From contig NC_048298.1 of NCBI RefSeq assembly GCF_013100865.1, forward strand, positions 240,674,765 through 240,738,764: 64,000 nt of DNA, in the 5' to 3' direction. The notes beneath the pieces are model-generated. The model was not told the origin of the DNA. It searched no databases and worked only from the letters and a program-made list of their open reading frames with translations. The number at the start of each line of letters is the position of its first letter. The first letter of the stretch is position 1. The stretch is from Trachemys scripta elegans (lineage: Eukaryota > Chordata > Testudines > Emydidae). The position numbers and the translations under genes are program-made. Below, one piece after another: positions 23,792 through 34,951 of this stretch.

Positions 23792-24086
23792 GGCCTGGTC
23801 CACACTAACCCCCCACTTCGAACTAAGATACGCAACTTCAGCTACGTGAATAATGTAGCTGAAGTCGAAGTACCTTAGTTCGAACTTACCGTGGGTCCAG
23901 ACGTGGCAGGCAGGCCTCCCCGTCGACTCCGCGTACTCCTCTCGCAGAGCAGGAGTACCGGCGTCGACGGCGAGCACTTCCGGGATCGATCCGGGATCGA
24001 TTTATCACGTCTAGACAAGACGCGATAAATTGAACCCAGAAGATTGATTGCTTACCGCCGGACCCGGAGGTAAGTATAGACATACC
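23792..24086. mobile_element. Palindrome-bearing MITE, copy 1
   Basis: Ends are GGCCTGGTCCACACTAAC and, inward from the right, GGTATGTCTATACTTAC. Inside are two palindromes: one around CTACGTGAATAATGTAG and one with ATCGATTTATCACGTCT facing AGACGCGATAAATTGA. Copies 2 (52937-53232) and 3 (62481-62772) share both. It separates ORF1 from ORF2 of the CR1 copy and is therefore younger than it. Flanks are AAA/TTT, so the target duplication is unclear. Confidence 0.78.
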
Positions 24087-24249
24087 TTTAGGGGAGGATC
24101 TATTAATGGAGATTCTCTATGTCCTAGTAAAGAGGAGAGGATGGAAGATGATAAAATACGGGTAGCATCTGATCAGAAATGGTCAAATGAAAAAGAGGCC
24201 CATTCAATTACATCATGTAATGGCAGACACCTAAAAAGTGACAAATTTT

Positions 24250-24977
24250 AAACGTGCTTATATACAAATGCTAGAAGTCTAAATAATAAGATGGGTGAAC
24301 TAGAGTGCCTCGTATTAAATGAAACTATTGATATAATAAGCAATGGCATCACAGAAACTTGGTGGAATGAGGATAATCAATGGGACATAGTAATATCAGG
24401 GTACAAAATATATCGGAATGACAGAACAAGTCATGCTGGTGGGGGTGTGGCACTATATGTGAAAGAAAGCATAGAATCAAATGAAGTAAAAATCTTAGAT
24501 GAAACCATAGAACCTCTATGAATAGTAATTCCATGCTCTAATAATAAGAATATATCAGTATGGGATATATTACCGACCACCTGATCAGGATGGTGCTAGT
24601 GACTGCGAAATGGTCAGGGAGATTAGAGAGGCTATAAAAATAAAAAACGTAATAATAATGGGGGATTTCAATGATTCCCACATTGATTGGTACATGTCAC
24701 CTCAGGATGGGATGCAGCGATAAAGTTTCTTGACACCTTAAATGATTGCTTCTTGGAGCAGCTAGTACTGGAACCCACAAGAGGAGAGGCAATTCTTGAT
24801 TTAGTCCTAAGTGCAGCACAGGATCTGGTCCAAGAGGTGAATATAGCTGGACCGCTTGGTAATAGTGACCATAATGTAATTAAATTTAACATCCCTGTGG
24901 CAGGGAAAACACCACAGCAGCCCAACACTGTAGCATTTAATTTCAGAAAGGGGAACTACACAAAAATGAGGAAATAG
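24250..24977 (+). pseudogene. CR1 ORF2 endonuclease domain relic
   Basis: The AP-endonuclease-like domain keeps its signature motifs: ITETWW (near 24349), IIMGDFND (24652-24675) and GNSDHNVIKF (near 24858), which supply the metal-binding and catalytic Glu, Asp, Asn and His positions of the family. The chain is broken by stops near 24519, by stops and a frame change before 24660, and again after 24977. It belongs to copy A. Confidence 0.83.
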
Positions 24978-25294
24978 TTAAACAGAAATTGAAAAGTACA
25001 GTGCCCAAAGTGAAATCCCTGCAAGCTGCATGGAAACTTTTTTAAGACACCATCATAGAGGCTCAACTTAAATGTATACCCCAAATTAAAAAACATAGTA
25101 AGAGAACCAAAAATAGTTCCACCATGGCTAAACAACAAAGGAAAAAGCAGTCAGAGGCAAAAAGGCATCATTTAAAAAGTGGAGGTTAAATCCTATTGAG
25201 GAAAATAGAAAGGAGCATAAACTCTGGCAAATGAAGTGTAAAAATATAATTTGAAGAACCGTTAGCCAAGGACTCAAAGTAATAGCAATTTTTT

Positions 25295-26065
25295 TTGAAG
25301 TACATCAGAAGGACGAAGCCTGCTAAACAATCAGTGGGGCCACTGGACGATCAAAATGCTAAAGGAGCACTCAAGGACAATAAGGCCATTGCAGAGAAAC
25401 TAAATGAATTCTTTGCATCGGTCTTCACCACTGAGGATGTGAGGGGAATTCCCAAACCTGAGCCATTCTTTTTAGGCGACAAATCTGAGGAACTGTCCCA
25501 GACTGAGGTGTCATTAGAGGAGGTTTTGGAACAAATTGATAAACTAAACAGTAATAAGTCACCAGCAGCAGACGGTATTCACCCAAGAGTTCTAAAGGAA
25601 CTGCAGAACTACTAACTGTAGTTTGTAACCTATCATTTAAATCAGCTTCTGTACCAAATGACTGGAGGATAGCTAATGTGACACCAATTTTTAAAAAGGG
25701 CTCCAGAGGTGATCCCGGCAATTACAGACTGGGGTAAGCCTGACTTCAGTACTGGGCAAACTGGTTGAAATTATAATAAAGAACAAAATTGTTAGACACA
25801 TAGATGAATATAATTTGTTGGGGGGAGAAGTCAACATGGTTTTTGTAAAGGGAAATCAGGCCTCACCAATCTACTAGAATTCTTTGAGTGGGTCAGCAAG
25901 CATGTGGACAAGGGGGATCCAGTGGATATAGTGGACATAGATTTTCAGAAAGCCTTTGACAAGGTCCCCCACCAAAGGCTCTTAAGCAAAATAAACTGTC
26001 AGAGGATAAGAGGAAAGGTCCTCTCATGGATTGGTAACTGGATGGTATCCCTAGCCTCTGTTTGC
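25295..26065 (+). pseudogene. CR1 reverse transcriptase, truncated by internal deletion
   Basis: The first part reads through SPAADGIHPRVLKEL, the usual fingers region. After frameshifts it continues to VDIDFQKAFDKVPHQRL (about 25928-25978), which contains the first catalytic Asp, and LSWIGNWM. It then jumps directly into the 3' tail. The block with the second active-site box, normally FADD in this family, is missing. The remnant cannot make DNA. Confidence 0.85.
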
Positions 26066-26262
26066 CAGAAGCTGGGAATGGGCGACAGGGGATGGATTAC
26101 CTGTTCTGTTTATTCCCTCTGGGGCACCTGGCATTGGCCACTGTCAGAAGACAGCATACTAGGCTAGATGGTCCTTTGGTCTGACCCAGTATGGCCATTC
26201 TTATGAAGGGACCTTGAGAGCTCTTCTAGTCCAGTCCTGTGCACTCATGGCAGGACTAAGTA

Positions 26263-27575
26263 TTATCTAGACCATCCCTGACAAATGTTTGTCAACCTGC
26301 TTTTAAAAGTCTCCAATGGTGGAGATTCCACAACCTCCCTAGGCAATTTATTCCAGTGTTTAACCACCCTGATATTTAGGTATTTTTTCCTAATGTCCAA
26401 CCTAAACCATCCTCGCTGCAGTTTAAGTCCATTGCTTCTTGTCCTACCCTCCGAGATTAAGGAGAACATTTTTCTCCCTTCACCTTGTAACAACCTTTTA
26501 TGTACTTGAAAACTGTTATCACGTCCCCCCCCAAGTCTTCTCTTCTCCAGACTAAACAAACCCATTTTTTTCAATCTTCCCTCATAGGTCATGTTTTCTA
26601 GACCTTTAATCATTTTTGTTGCTCTTCTCTGGACTTTCTCCAATTTGTCCACATCTTTCCTGAAATGTGGCACCCAGAACTGGAAACAATACTCCAGCTG
26701 AGGCCTAATCAGCACAGAGTAGAGCAGAAGAATTACTTCGTATATCTTGCTTACAACACTCCTGCTAATACATCCCATAATGATGATCACTTTTTTTGCA
26801 ACAGTGTTACACTGTTGACTCATATTTAGTTGGTGATCAACTATGACCCTCAGATCCCTTTTTGCGGTACTCCTCCCAAGGCAATCATTTCCCATTTTGT
26901 ATGTGAGCAACTGATTGTTCCTTCCTAAGTAGAGTACTTTGCATTTGTCCATATTGAATTTCATCCTATTTACTTCAGACCATTTCTCCACTTTGTCCAG
27001 ATCATTTTGAATTTTAATCCTATCCTCCAGAGCACTTGCCACCCCTCCCAGCTTGGTATTGTCCACAAACTTTATTTGTGTACTCTCTATGCCATTATCT
27101 AAATCATGGATGAAGATATTGAACAGAACTGGACCCAGAACTGATTCCTGCAGGACCCCACTTAATATGCCCTTCCAGCTTGACTGTGAACCACTGATAA
27201 CTACTCTCTGGGAATGATTTTCCAACCAGTTTTGCTTCCACCTTATAGAAGCTCCATCTAGGTTGTATTTCCCTAGTTTGTTTATGAGAAGGTCATGTGA
27301 GACAGTATCAAAAGCCTTACTAAAGTCAAGATATACCACATCTACTGCTTCCCTGTATCCACAAGGCTTGTTACCTTGTCAAAGAAGCTATTGGCTTGAC
27401 ACGATTTGTTCTTGACAAATCCATGCTGACTATTATTTATCACCTTATTATCTTCCAGATGGTTACAAACTGATTGCTTAATTACTTGCTCAATTTTATT
27501 TCCAGGTCCTGACTTTAAGCTGACTGGTCTGTAATTCCTCAGGTTATCCTTATTTCCCTTTTTATAGATGGGCAC
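26263..27575 (-). pseudogene. CR1 reverse transcriptase, long but inactive
   Basis: Two frames join here: PIYKKGNKDNLRNYRPVSL ... NNSQHGFVKNKSC upstream and a 358-codon run starting VYLDFSKAFDTVSHDLL downstream. They are offset by an apparent one-base deletion near 27340. The first catalytic Asp (LDFSKAFD) is kept, but the active-site box reads FVDN where the family has FADD, so the second Asp is lost. The C-terminal part has the usual YGLIRP-like (YSVLIRPQLEYC) and QRRATKMIKGLE phrases. The stop lies in the 3' region at about 26263. It is the longest frame in the window and is a retrotransposon relic, not a host gene. Confidence 0.9.
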
Positions 27576-28371
27576 TATATTTGCCCTTTTCCAGTCCTCT
27601 GGAATTGCTCACTTCAATGAATTTTCGAAGATGACCACTAATGGCTCAGATATCTCCTCAGTCAGGTGTAGGATGTATTTCATCAGGCCCTGGTGACTTG
27701 AAGATATCTAACTTGTCTAGGTCATTTTTAACTTGTTCTTTCCCTATTTTAGCCTCTGATACTACCTCATTTTCACTGGCATTCACTGTGTTAGACATCC
27801 AATCGCTACTAATCTTTTTGGTGAAAACTGAAACAAAAAAGTCATTTAGCACTTCTGCCATTTCCACATTTTCTGTTATTGTTCCTCCCCTCATTGAGTA
27901 ATGGGCCTACCCTGTCCTTGGCCTTGCTTCTAATGCATTTGTAGAATGTTTTCTTGTTACCCTTTGTCTCTAGCTAGTTTAATCTCATTTTATGCTTTGG
28001 CCTTTCTAATTTTGTCCCTACATACTTGTGTTATTTGTTTATATTCATCCTTCATAATTTGACACAGTTTCCATTTTTTGTAGGACTCCTTTTTGAATTT
28101 CAGATCATTGAAGATCTCCTGGTTAAGCCAGGGTGGGATTGCCATTCTTCCTATCTTTCCTATGCGGTGGCATAGTTTGCTCTTGTGCCCTTAATGTCTC
28201 TTTGAAAAACTGCCAACTCTCTTGAATTGTTTTTCCCCTTAGACTTGCTTCCCATAGGATCTTACCTACCAACTCCTCTCTATTTCTCAAAATTAAATCT
28301 AGAACAGCCTCTCCCCTAGTAGCTTTCTCCCACCTCTGAAATAAAAAATTGTCTTCCACACATTCTAAGAC

Positions 28372-28560
28372 AGGGATCGGCAACCTTTGGCATGCGCCCC
28401 GCCAGGGTAAGCCCCCTGGCAGGCCGGGACAGTTTGTTTACCTGCCGTGTCCGCAGGTTCGGCCGATCACGGCTCCCACTGGCCACGGTTCACTGCTCCA
28501 GGACAATGGGGGCTGTGGGAAGCGGCGGCCAGCACATCCCTCAGCCCGTGTCATTACCCT
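28372..28560 (+). mobile_element. hAT-like fragment inserted in CR1 copy B
   Basis: Begins CAGGGATCGGCAACCTTTGG, the end style of the element at 63298, and continues with CGCCAGGGTAAGCCCCCTGG and GGCTCCCACTGGCCACGG. No matching right end is present, so it is truncated. CR1 endonuclease sequence follows downstream. Confidence 0.65.
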
Positions 28561-28939
28561 ACTATACCAATATTCCAGTCATGCGTACTATCCCACCAGG
28601 TGATGGGATGCGATGACAACTGTGTCATAGTTGTGTTTATTAACTAGCATTTCAAGTTCTTCCTGCTTATTCCCATAATTCTTACATTAGTATGCAGACA
28701 TCTAAGATACTGATTTTATTTCCCCCCTATATTTGCTCTTATCTCTATCTTATCCCTGCATTAATGGCCCATGCTCCCCCCAGATTCCGATCCTCCTCCC
28801 AGGTCTCCATATTTTTGATTTACCTATGGGCTTTTGTCACCTGCCCCTATCGAACCTAATTTAAAGCCCTACTCACTAGGTTAACCAGTCTGTATCCAAA
28901 TATGCTTTTCTGGAACAGTATCCCATGTTAAAGAAAGAC

Positions 28940-29320
28940 GAAGTTCTCCTGGTGACACCATCCTCACAGACGGACTTTCACCTCCAGGATGCATCTGTCT
29001 CTGCCTGGGCCCCTACCCTTGACGAGGGATAGAAGAGAACACCACCTGTGCCCCAACTCCTTCACCCGTGCTCCCAGAGTCCTGTCGTCACTTCTGATCT
29101 GCTGAGGGTCAGACCTCGCAGTATCATTAGTGCCCACATGGATGAGTAGCATGGGGTAGTAGTCAGAGGACTAGATGATTCTCGACAATCCCTCCATAAC
29201 GTCTCAGATATGGGCCCTGGCAGACAGCATACCTCCCTGGGATGCCATGTCAGGCTGACAGATGGATACCTCTGTCTCCCTCAGAAGAGAGTCACCACTC
29301 TACCCTATGATGTTGATATA
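28940..29320 (-). pseudogene. CR1 ORF1 esterase-like domain relic
   Basis: On the minus strand, DNA near 29310 encodes GDSLLRETEVSICQPD (the GDSL block) and, after stops, MLLIHVGTNDTARSDPQQ at 29152-29100 (the GTND block), followed by GARVKELG. These are the SGNH-type esterase blocks of CR1 ORF1. It belongs to copy B and is interrupted by stop codons. Confidence 0.75.
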
Positions 29321-29420
29321 TATGTAGGACCACGGCTCCTTTGGTTACCATGACAACCATGGGACTGTCCCCGGTAACTCTGAACTCAGCATATGCAGCC
29401 GAGCACACAATGTATCTTGG

Positions 29421-30575
29421 TTTAGGGCTGTTGGTGGTGATTACTTCTCTGTTATTGACTGACTATTGTCTCCTTCAGCTTCCTCCTCTGAGGTCAGGAT
29501 GAACCTCTTTCCTCAGAGTGAATGATCTGCTATTAGTTTGCCCTCCAAGGTTAATGGGACCAGTTGGGGACCAGTTTGATTCCAGATAATCCTGGGGAAG
29601 GACAGTGTATGAACTGATTACTCTTATCGATAGCCTAGAACAACATTTATAATAATCTTTTGTCTGTTACTCTCAATACAGTGACCCCTACACCTTTTAT
29701 TTCCTGATGTCGTCCACCTAGGTTATTATAATGTCTATATGATGGTGGCAACAGATAGAATGGCAAGACAGCTCAAATGCCAGTAATGGAAATCCCAGTC
29801 TAGCCTGACTACAACATGCATTGTTCCTGGAGTCATATGCCATGGCTTGTACTATATCCCATCTCCATCATAGCCTCTGCAAAGTTCTGATCAGTAGAAC
29901 TTTTCTAGCTGGTGAACAACCTGGTTAATCTGAACTGTCTGCATCAGTAATAATTGTCAAGTGTTTCTTGCTGTGATAAGCATTCTGTTTAATTTGTGGA
30001 TAGGACCACTCAGATTTAGACTGCACTGTGGTAGCAGAGCCATATCTTGAAAGGACAGAGGCATCACTGTGTTACTGCAATTTGATGATGAAATCACACA
30101 CTGGTATAAAACTGGAGTAATGCAGTAGTGAATCAGGCCTACAGAGTCTTCTCTGCTTGAGTTTTAGCTGGTGTCCCCCACTAAAGTGATGGGGGACATG
30201 TACGCTGTGACTCATATGTCAGATCAATGCTCCTTCACACCTGATAAAAACTATGTGGGAGGTACTGGGGTCATTGTTGAAGATGATTTTCAGTTCCTTC
30301 CTCTGATAGTGCAAGAAGTCAGTTTTCTTAAATAACAGATTATCTCTTGTTGCCCCAATCCTCTCCAGTTGTTGCCAACTGTTCATTCTTCCTTCTTGGG
30401 AAAAGGTTATTGAAAAAAAGTGTAGTCAGACAATATGCTGAGTTCTCAGGTCTCCTCGGCCCCGGTAGATTTGGATTTAGACCTTTGCTTGGTACCAAAG
30501 GTGCAGTGGTTTTATTGGATGATGATTGGATGTCAATACTGAGTCTTCTGGATCTGTCAGTTTCCTTCCATACCA
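29421..30575. other. No gene seen
   Basis: Non-coding sequence between CR1 copy B and the Tigger-type element. The first part may still be CR1 5' sequence. A GGTATAAAACTGGAGTAATGC phrase near 30102 resembles one arm of old palindromic reptile repeats. Confidence 0.35.
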
Positions 30576-31462
30576 CAGTAGAATCTCGGAGCTACAAACA
30601 CCAGAGTTACAAACTGACCAGTCAACCGCACACCTCATTTGGAAGCAGAAGTATGCAGTCAGTCAGCAGCAGAGACAAAAAAAAAGGACAAATACTGTAT
30701 GACTAAGCAAAATGTCAAGCAGTGGGAAGCGCAAACGTGTCACACTTTCAACTGACGCAAAGCTAGAAATATTTTTTAAAACCTCAACTACAGTATTAGC
30801 CTCAGCAACATAGCAGTAGAATATGGTATCGGGAAATCAACCATCATCGATATGGGGAAAGCCAGGAAAAAAGAAAGCAGTTTGCAAAAGAAGCCAAAGA
30901 CATTGGAACAGTAAAAAGCAGGTGTATTGTATGCATAGCTGCTGCTGTTGCTGCTGATTTTGATAAGGCCATGTATCTGTGGTTAGCACAAGAGAGATCA
31001 AAAGGCACTCTTACAAGCGGTGTGATGGTTACAGAAAAGGCAGAGTTACTCTGCTGAGAAATGTATCCAGACAAATGTGTGGGCCATTTTAAAGCAAACA
31101 TAGGGTGGCTCTGCCAGTTCAAAAATTGGCGTGGAATATGACAATTGGGGATGCAAGGAGAGTCTCTGACAGCTGACTCAAACACCATTGGTGAATTAAA
31201 AAACACTTTCAAATCTTTTATTGAACAGCACAAATTTACCCGGGACCAAATGTTTAACTGCACTGAGATGGGCCTGTACTCGTGCCTGCTTCCAAACAAG
31301 ACTCTGGCAGACAGTTCAGGAAAATTGGCGAAGAATTTCAAATCCAGTAAAGATTGGGTCATGCAGATGGCTACTGTGGGGATTTCCATCTCCCTTTGGT
31401 TTTCATTCACAAAAGTGTGGAACCCCGCTGCTTGCAGACATCACTGTTAGCTCTACCTGTTC

Positions 31463-33011
31463 TAGGGTGACCAGATTGCATCAGGATAGATGGGGGGTGG
31501 GGGGAACAGCCACAGGTGCACAGCTCTGACGGGAGCCATGGGAGTGGGAAGTACATAGCCCTAAGAAGCTGCGAGGGGGGCGTACAACCCCTGCCGCAGC
31601 CCCTGCAAGGGATTCATGGCCCCAGCTCCAGCCCCCATCTGAAGCTGCAGGGCAGTAGGACACGATCCCAGTTTCAGCCCTGGCTGGCCAGCTGTGCTGC
31701 TGGCTCAGCCCAGCTGACAGTCACCTCACCTGCCAACAGGGCCAGTGAGTGAGGCCAGGGGAGGGGCCAGGACATGGGGGAGTGAGGGTCTGGGAGGTCT
31801 ATGGGGGGATGCTGGGCTGTGAGGGGGTGGAGGGAGCTGGGCAGTGGGGGAGGTTTGTGTGTTTTGGGGTGCTAGGCAGTGGGGGGTCTATTGGGAGGGT
31901 GCTGGGCAGTGGGGGAGATCTGTGTGTGTTGGGGCACTGGGCATTGGGGTCTGTGTGGGGCACTGTGTAGTGGTGGTGGTAGGGCTGTGGGGAAGGGCAC
32001 TGGGTAGTGAGGGAGATCTGTGTGTGTTGAGGAACTAGGGAGGGGGGTTCTCTGTGGGGTGCTGGGAAGTTGTGTGGGGCTGTGCATGGGGGGATGCTGG
32101 GCAGTGGTGGTGGTGTGGGGGGCGTTGTGCATTTGTGGTGGTGGTGGAGGGGCATAGTGGGTCTGGGGGATGCTGGGCATAGCGGTGCCAGGCAGGGGAG
32201 CTGTGTGGCACAGCATAGGCCCGCCCCCAACAGGAAGGGGCACACTGGCAGCACAGAGCCAGGCGGACCAGTGTGCATCTGACCAAGCAATGCATACCCC
32301 ATTGCCCCTAGCCGGTCCCCTGCCTGCCACTTGCCTCCTCACCTGAGGGCTAGGGTAGGGAGAGGAGCTGTGGGGGCGTAGTTCCGGTGGCACTTACCTG
32401 GGGTGGCTCCCGGGAAGCAGCTGGCTAGTACCTCTGACTCCTAGGGTCAGGGGCGGCCAAGGGGGTCTCTGCATGCTGCACCTGCCACAAATGCCGGCCC
32501 TGCAGCTCCCATTGGCTGGGAACCACACCAATGGGAGCTTCAGGGGTGGGACTTGCGGGCACGGGCAGCGCGCAGAGCCCCCTGGCCGCGCCTAACACTA
32601 GGAGCCAGAGGGAACTGCCTGGGGTGGGGGTGGGGTCCTGGCGGCGCTTACCTGGGGTGGCTCCTGGAAAGTGGCCAGCAGGTCCCTCTGGCTCCTAGGG
32701 TTGGGGCGGCCAGGGGGCTCTGCATGCTGCCCGCGCTCACAGGCCCAGCCCTGCAGCTCCCATTGGCCGCGACAGAGCTGGCGCAGCATGCGGAGACCTG
32801 CCCGGGCTGCCCCTGTGCTTAGGGGCTGCAGGGTTTCCCAGCCACTTCCGGGAGCTGCATGGAAGCCTGCCAGCTAGGGTGACCAATCCACTCCAGCCTT
32901 GCACCAAAATATCGGGACAAATGGCATCCTGACCATACATCAGTTGGGATGCGGGACAAACAACGAAATATCGGGGCAGTCCCGATTTTATTGGGACGTC
33001 TGGTCATCCTA
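31463..33011. mobile_element. hAT-like element, 1549 bp, inside the Tigger transposase
   Basis: Ends are TAGGGTGACCAGA and the inverse of TAGGATGACCAGA. Flanks ACCTGTTC (31455-31462) and ACCTGTCC (33012-33019) form an 8-bp duplication with one mismatch. Inside are a GT-rich minisatellite (31745-32260) and GC-rich repeats (32400-32870). A second end-like TAGGGTGACCA at about 32877 starts a block much like the right end of 40949-41838, so the element may itself be composite. Confidence 0.82.
31745..32260 (+). repeat. G/T-rich degenerate minisatellite
   Basis: Units of about 40-60 bases built on GTGCTGGGCAGTGGGGG and GATCTGTGTGTGTTGGGG repeat with variation. The strand bias (G-rich) is strong over 500 bases. 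It is the core of the surrounding element. Confidence 0.75.
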
Positions 33012-33838
33012 ACCTGTCCATTACTACAGCCAGCTGGATAAAGGCATTTTCTCTGACATGTTTTTTTAAACACTTTGTTCCACTTGTGAAACCTTGTCAA
33101 AATCTTTATCTGTCTGAGCTATGTTAATGATGGATAATGCTCCATCTCACCCTGCCATTGAAAATCTATTGACAGAAGATGGAAGCATTTGGTGTTTGGT
33201 TTTGCCACCAAACACCACAAGCATCATTCAGCCAATGGACCGAGGTGTTCTGGAAAACATGAAATGTTGATACAAGTGAAAACTCTTATGGTGATTATTA
33301 CTGGGATCACTGAAATTTGAATCTTACACAGATTTTTGTAAACAGCTGACAGTCAAAGATGCTGTCTACATGTGTGCTGAGTCCTGGAGTGAGATTGGCT
33401 CTGAGTTTTTGAGACACCTGTGGAATAAACTTTGGCTGTGTATTGATAACACTGAGTCAGATCATTTGGAAAACAACGATCAGATGGAAATAAATCAACT
33501 ACACTTTTCAGAAGAGTGACAGCTTTTGGATATCACCATGGAGGAACAGGGGCTAAATGTGGATAAACATAAGAACAGCCACCTCGTCTTAGTGACCATG
33601 AGATAATTGAATTGATACAAGAAACTGCACAACCAGACAGTGATGTTGACAGTGACATGAAGAAGAGGGAGAACGCCAAGAAGATCCCACACATGCAAGC
33701 AGAAGAGTGCTTCACTACCGGTCTTCAGAATGGCTTGAACAACAGCCGGAAGCCACACCGATGAATCTAATGATTCTTCAAGAGCTATGCACCGTGGCAG
33801 CAAAAAAGCGTGTTAGCAACCTAAAGCAGAGTACCATT

Positions 33839-34079
33839 CAGGGCCAGCTCCAGCTTTTTTGCTGCCCCAAGCGGCGGGGGAAAAAAAAAAAAGCCGATTG
33901 ACCTGCCGCCAAAGTGCCACCGAGGACTACAAGTGGAGCGATTGAGTTGCCACCGAAGAAGAAGAGAAGGACCCGAAGGACCTGCTGCCAAATTGCCACC
34001 GCAGACTGGGACGTGCCGTCCCAGTAACGTATGGAGTGCCGCCCCTTTCTATTGGCCGCCCCAGGCACCTGCTTCCTTC
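33839..34079. mobile_element. hAT-like MITE fragment (CAGGGCCAGCTCC family)
   Basis: Begins CAGGGCCAGCTCCAGC and shares CTGCCCCAAGC, an A-run and GCCGCCCCA...GCACCTGCTT with the complete copy at 39097-39288. The right end lacks the terminal repeat, so it is truncated. It lies in the 3' part of the Tigger element. Confidence 0.68.
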
Positions 34080-34723
34080 CTGTAATACTTAGGCAGGAAA
34101 GTTAAGTTTGGATACTTTTTTTTAAATTATCATTATAAAGACTAGCGCTGATATGTTTTGCTGCAGCATTTTTTTTAGTGCTATTTGAATTGATGTTTAA
34201 ATTGGTTGGCTTTTGTGTTGGCATTTTTTTTTCATTGATAATGAACACTAAAAAAGAAGCAAGAGCAATTATTTAAAATTGAAAAACAGTACTGTGTTAA
34301 ATGTAAAATACTAAAAAATAAAGGGAAAGTTTAAAAAAGATTTGACAAGGTAAGGAAATTGTTTCTGTGCTTGTTTCATTTAAACTAAAATGGTTAGAAG
34401 CAGCATTTTTCCTCTGAATAGTAAAATTTCAATTTTTTAAATCAATGTTCAGTAGTAAACTTTTGAAAGAACAATCATAATGTTTTTTTTAGAGTTACGA
34501 ACATTCCTGAGGTGTTTGTAACTCTGAGGTTCTACTGTATTGTCCGCTAGATCGTGCTAACACACCTGCAGATCCCAGAGGTAAATCGAGTCATTTTTGA
34601 GTAGTTCCACTGCTACGGAAGTATAAGGCAGTGACTGTTCCTTTATAGTGATACCCGTGCCAAAGTGATATTTCATCACAATGGATCACTGTAATGTGCT
34701 CTACACCAGATTACAACCTAAAA

Positions 34724-34943
34724 CAGTGATTCTCAAACATTTGTACTGGTGACCCCTTTCACATAGCAAGCCTCTGAGTGTGACCCCCCCTTATAAATTA
34801 AAAACACTTTTAAATATATTTAACACCATTATAAATGCTGGAGGCAAAGCAGGGTTTGGTGTGGAGGCTGACAGCTTGCAATCCCCCACATAATAACCTC
34901 ACGACCCCCTGAGAGGTCCCAACCCCCAGTTTGAGAACCCTTG
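34724..34943. mobile_element. hAT-like MITE, 220 bp
   Basis: Starts CAGTGATTCTCAAAC and ends GTTTGAGAACCCTTG. Flanks ACCTAAAA (34716-34723) and CCCTAAAA (34944-34951) agree at seven of eight bases. The interior has the CACGACCCCCTGAGAGGTCC type sequence near the right end. No coding capacity. Confidence 0.85.
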
Positions 34944-34951
34944 CCCTAAAA

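Larger units (their letters stand above)
22562..26206 (+). mobile_element. CR1 LINE copy A, near full span but internally deleted
   Basis: The copy runs from a 5' untranslated region (about 22590-22800, with TTTAAAAAGCCCAC) through ORF1, endonuclease and part of the reverse transcriptase to a CR1 3' end (ATGGTCCTTTGGTCTGACCC ... TTCTTATGA). The reverse transcriptase stops near 26060, where the sequence jumps to the 3' tail, so most of the palm and all of the thumb are lost. A MITE is inserted at 23792-24086. Stops and frameshifts elsewhere show it is dead. Most CR1 copies are 5'-truncated, so retention of the 5' region is notable. Confidence 0.88.
26207..29420 (-). mobile_element. CR1 LINE copy B, minus strand, tail to tail with copy A
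   Basis: The 3' end starts at 26207 (inverse of GGTCCCTTC), immediately beside the end of copy A. Going leftward in the element, it holds the reverse transcriptase (26263-27575), a connecting region (27600-28370), an inserted hAT fragment (28372-28560), endonuclease pieces with NKQEELEMLVNKHNYD (28625-28960) and an ORF1 esterase part (28940-29320). The 5' limit is uncertain. Several frames are broken. Confidence 0.83.
30720..33800 (+). pseudogene. Tigger-like transposase relic
   Basis: An N-terminal helix-turn-helix reading (KRKRVTLSTDAKLEIF, then after a frameshift LSNIAVEYGIGKSTI) is followed by CENP-B-like phrases (LWLAQERSKGTLTSG). The first catalytic region reads NCTEMGLYSCLLPNKTLA near 31257, where the family has NADETG, so the first Asp is lost. 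After the inserted element, MMDNAPSHPAIENL (33129-33170) keeps the second Asp, and LPPNTTSIIQPMDRGV (33202-33249) keeps the third. Several stops occur. The protein family normally cuts and pastes its own DNA at TA sites; this copy cannot. Confidence 0.85.
30576..34537 (+). mobile_element. Tigger/pogo-type DNA transposon with both terminal repeats
   Basis: Left end CAGTAGAATCTCGGAGCTAC and right end, read inward, CAGTAGAACCTCAGAGTTAC are matching terminal inverted repeats. The right flank is TA; the left flank is CA, a likely mutated TA target. Between them lies a Tigger-like transposase on the plus strand. Without the 1549-bp element inside it, the length is close to 2.4 kb, usual for the family. 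A second small element sits at 33839-34079. Confidence 0.87.

Noticed and set aside
26263..27339. 358-codon minus-strand frame as a host gene
   Set aside because: It is CR1 reverse transcriptase by LDFSKAFDTVSHD, RRATKMIKGLE and the CR1 3' end that follows.
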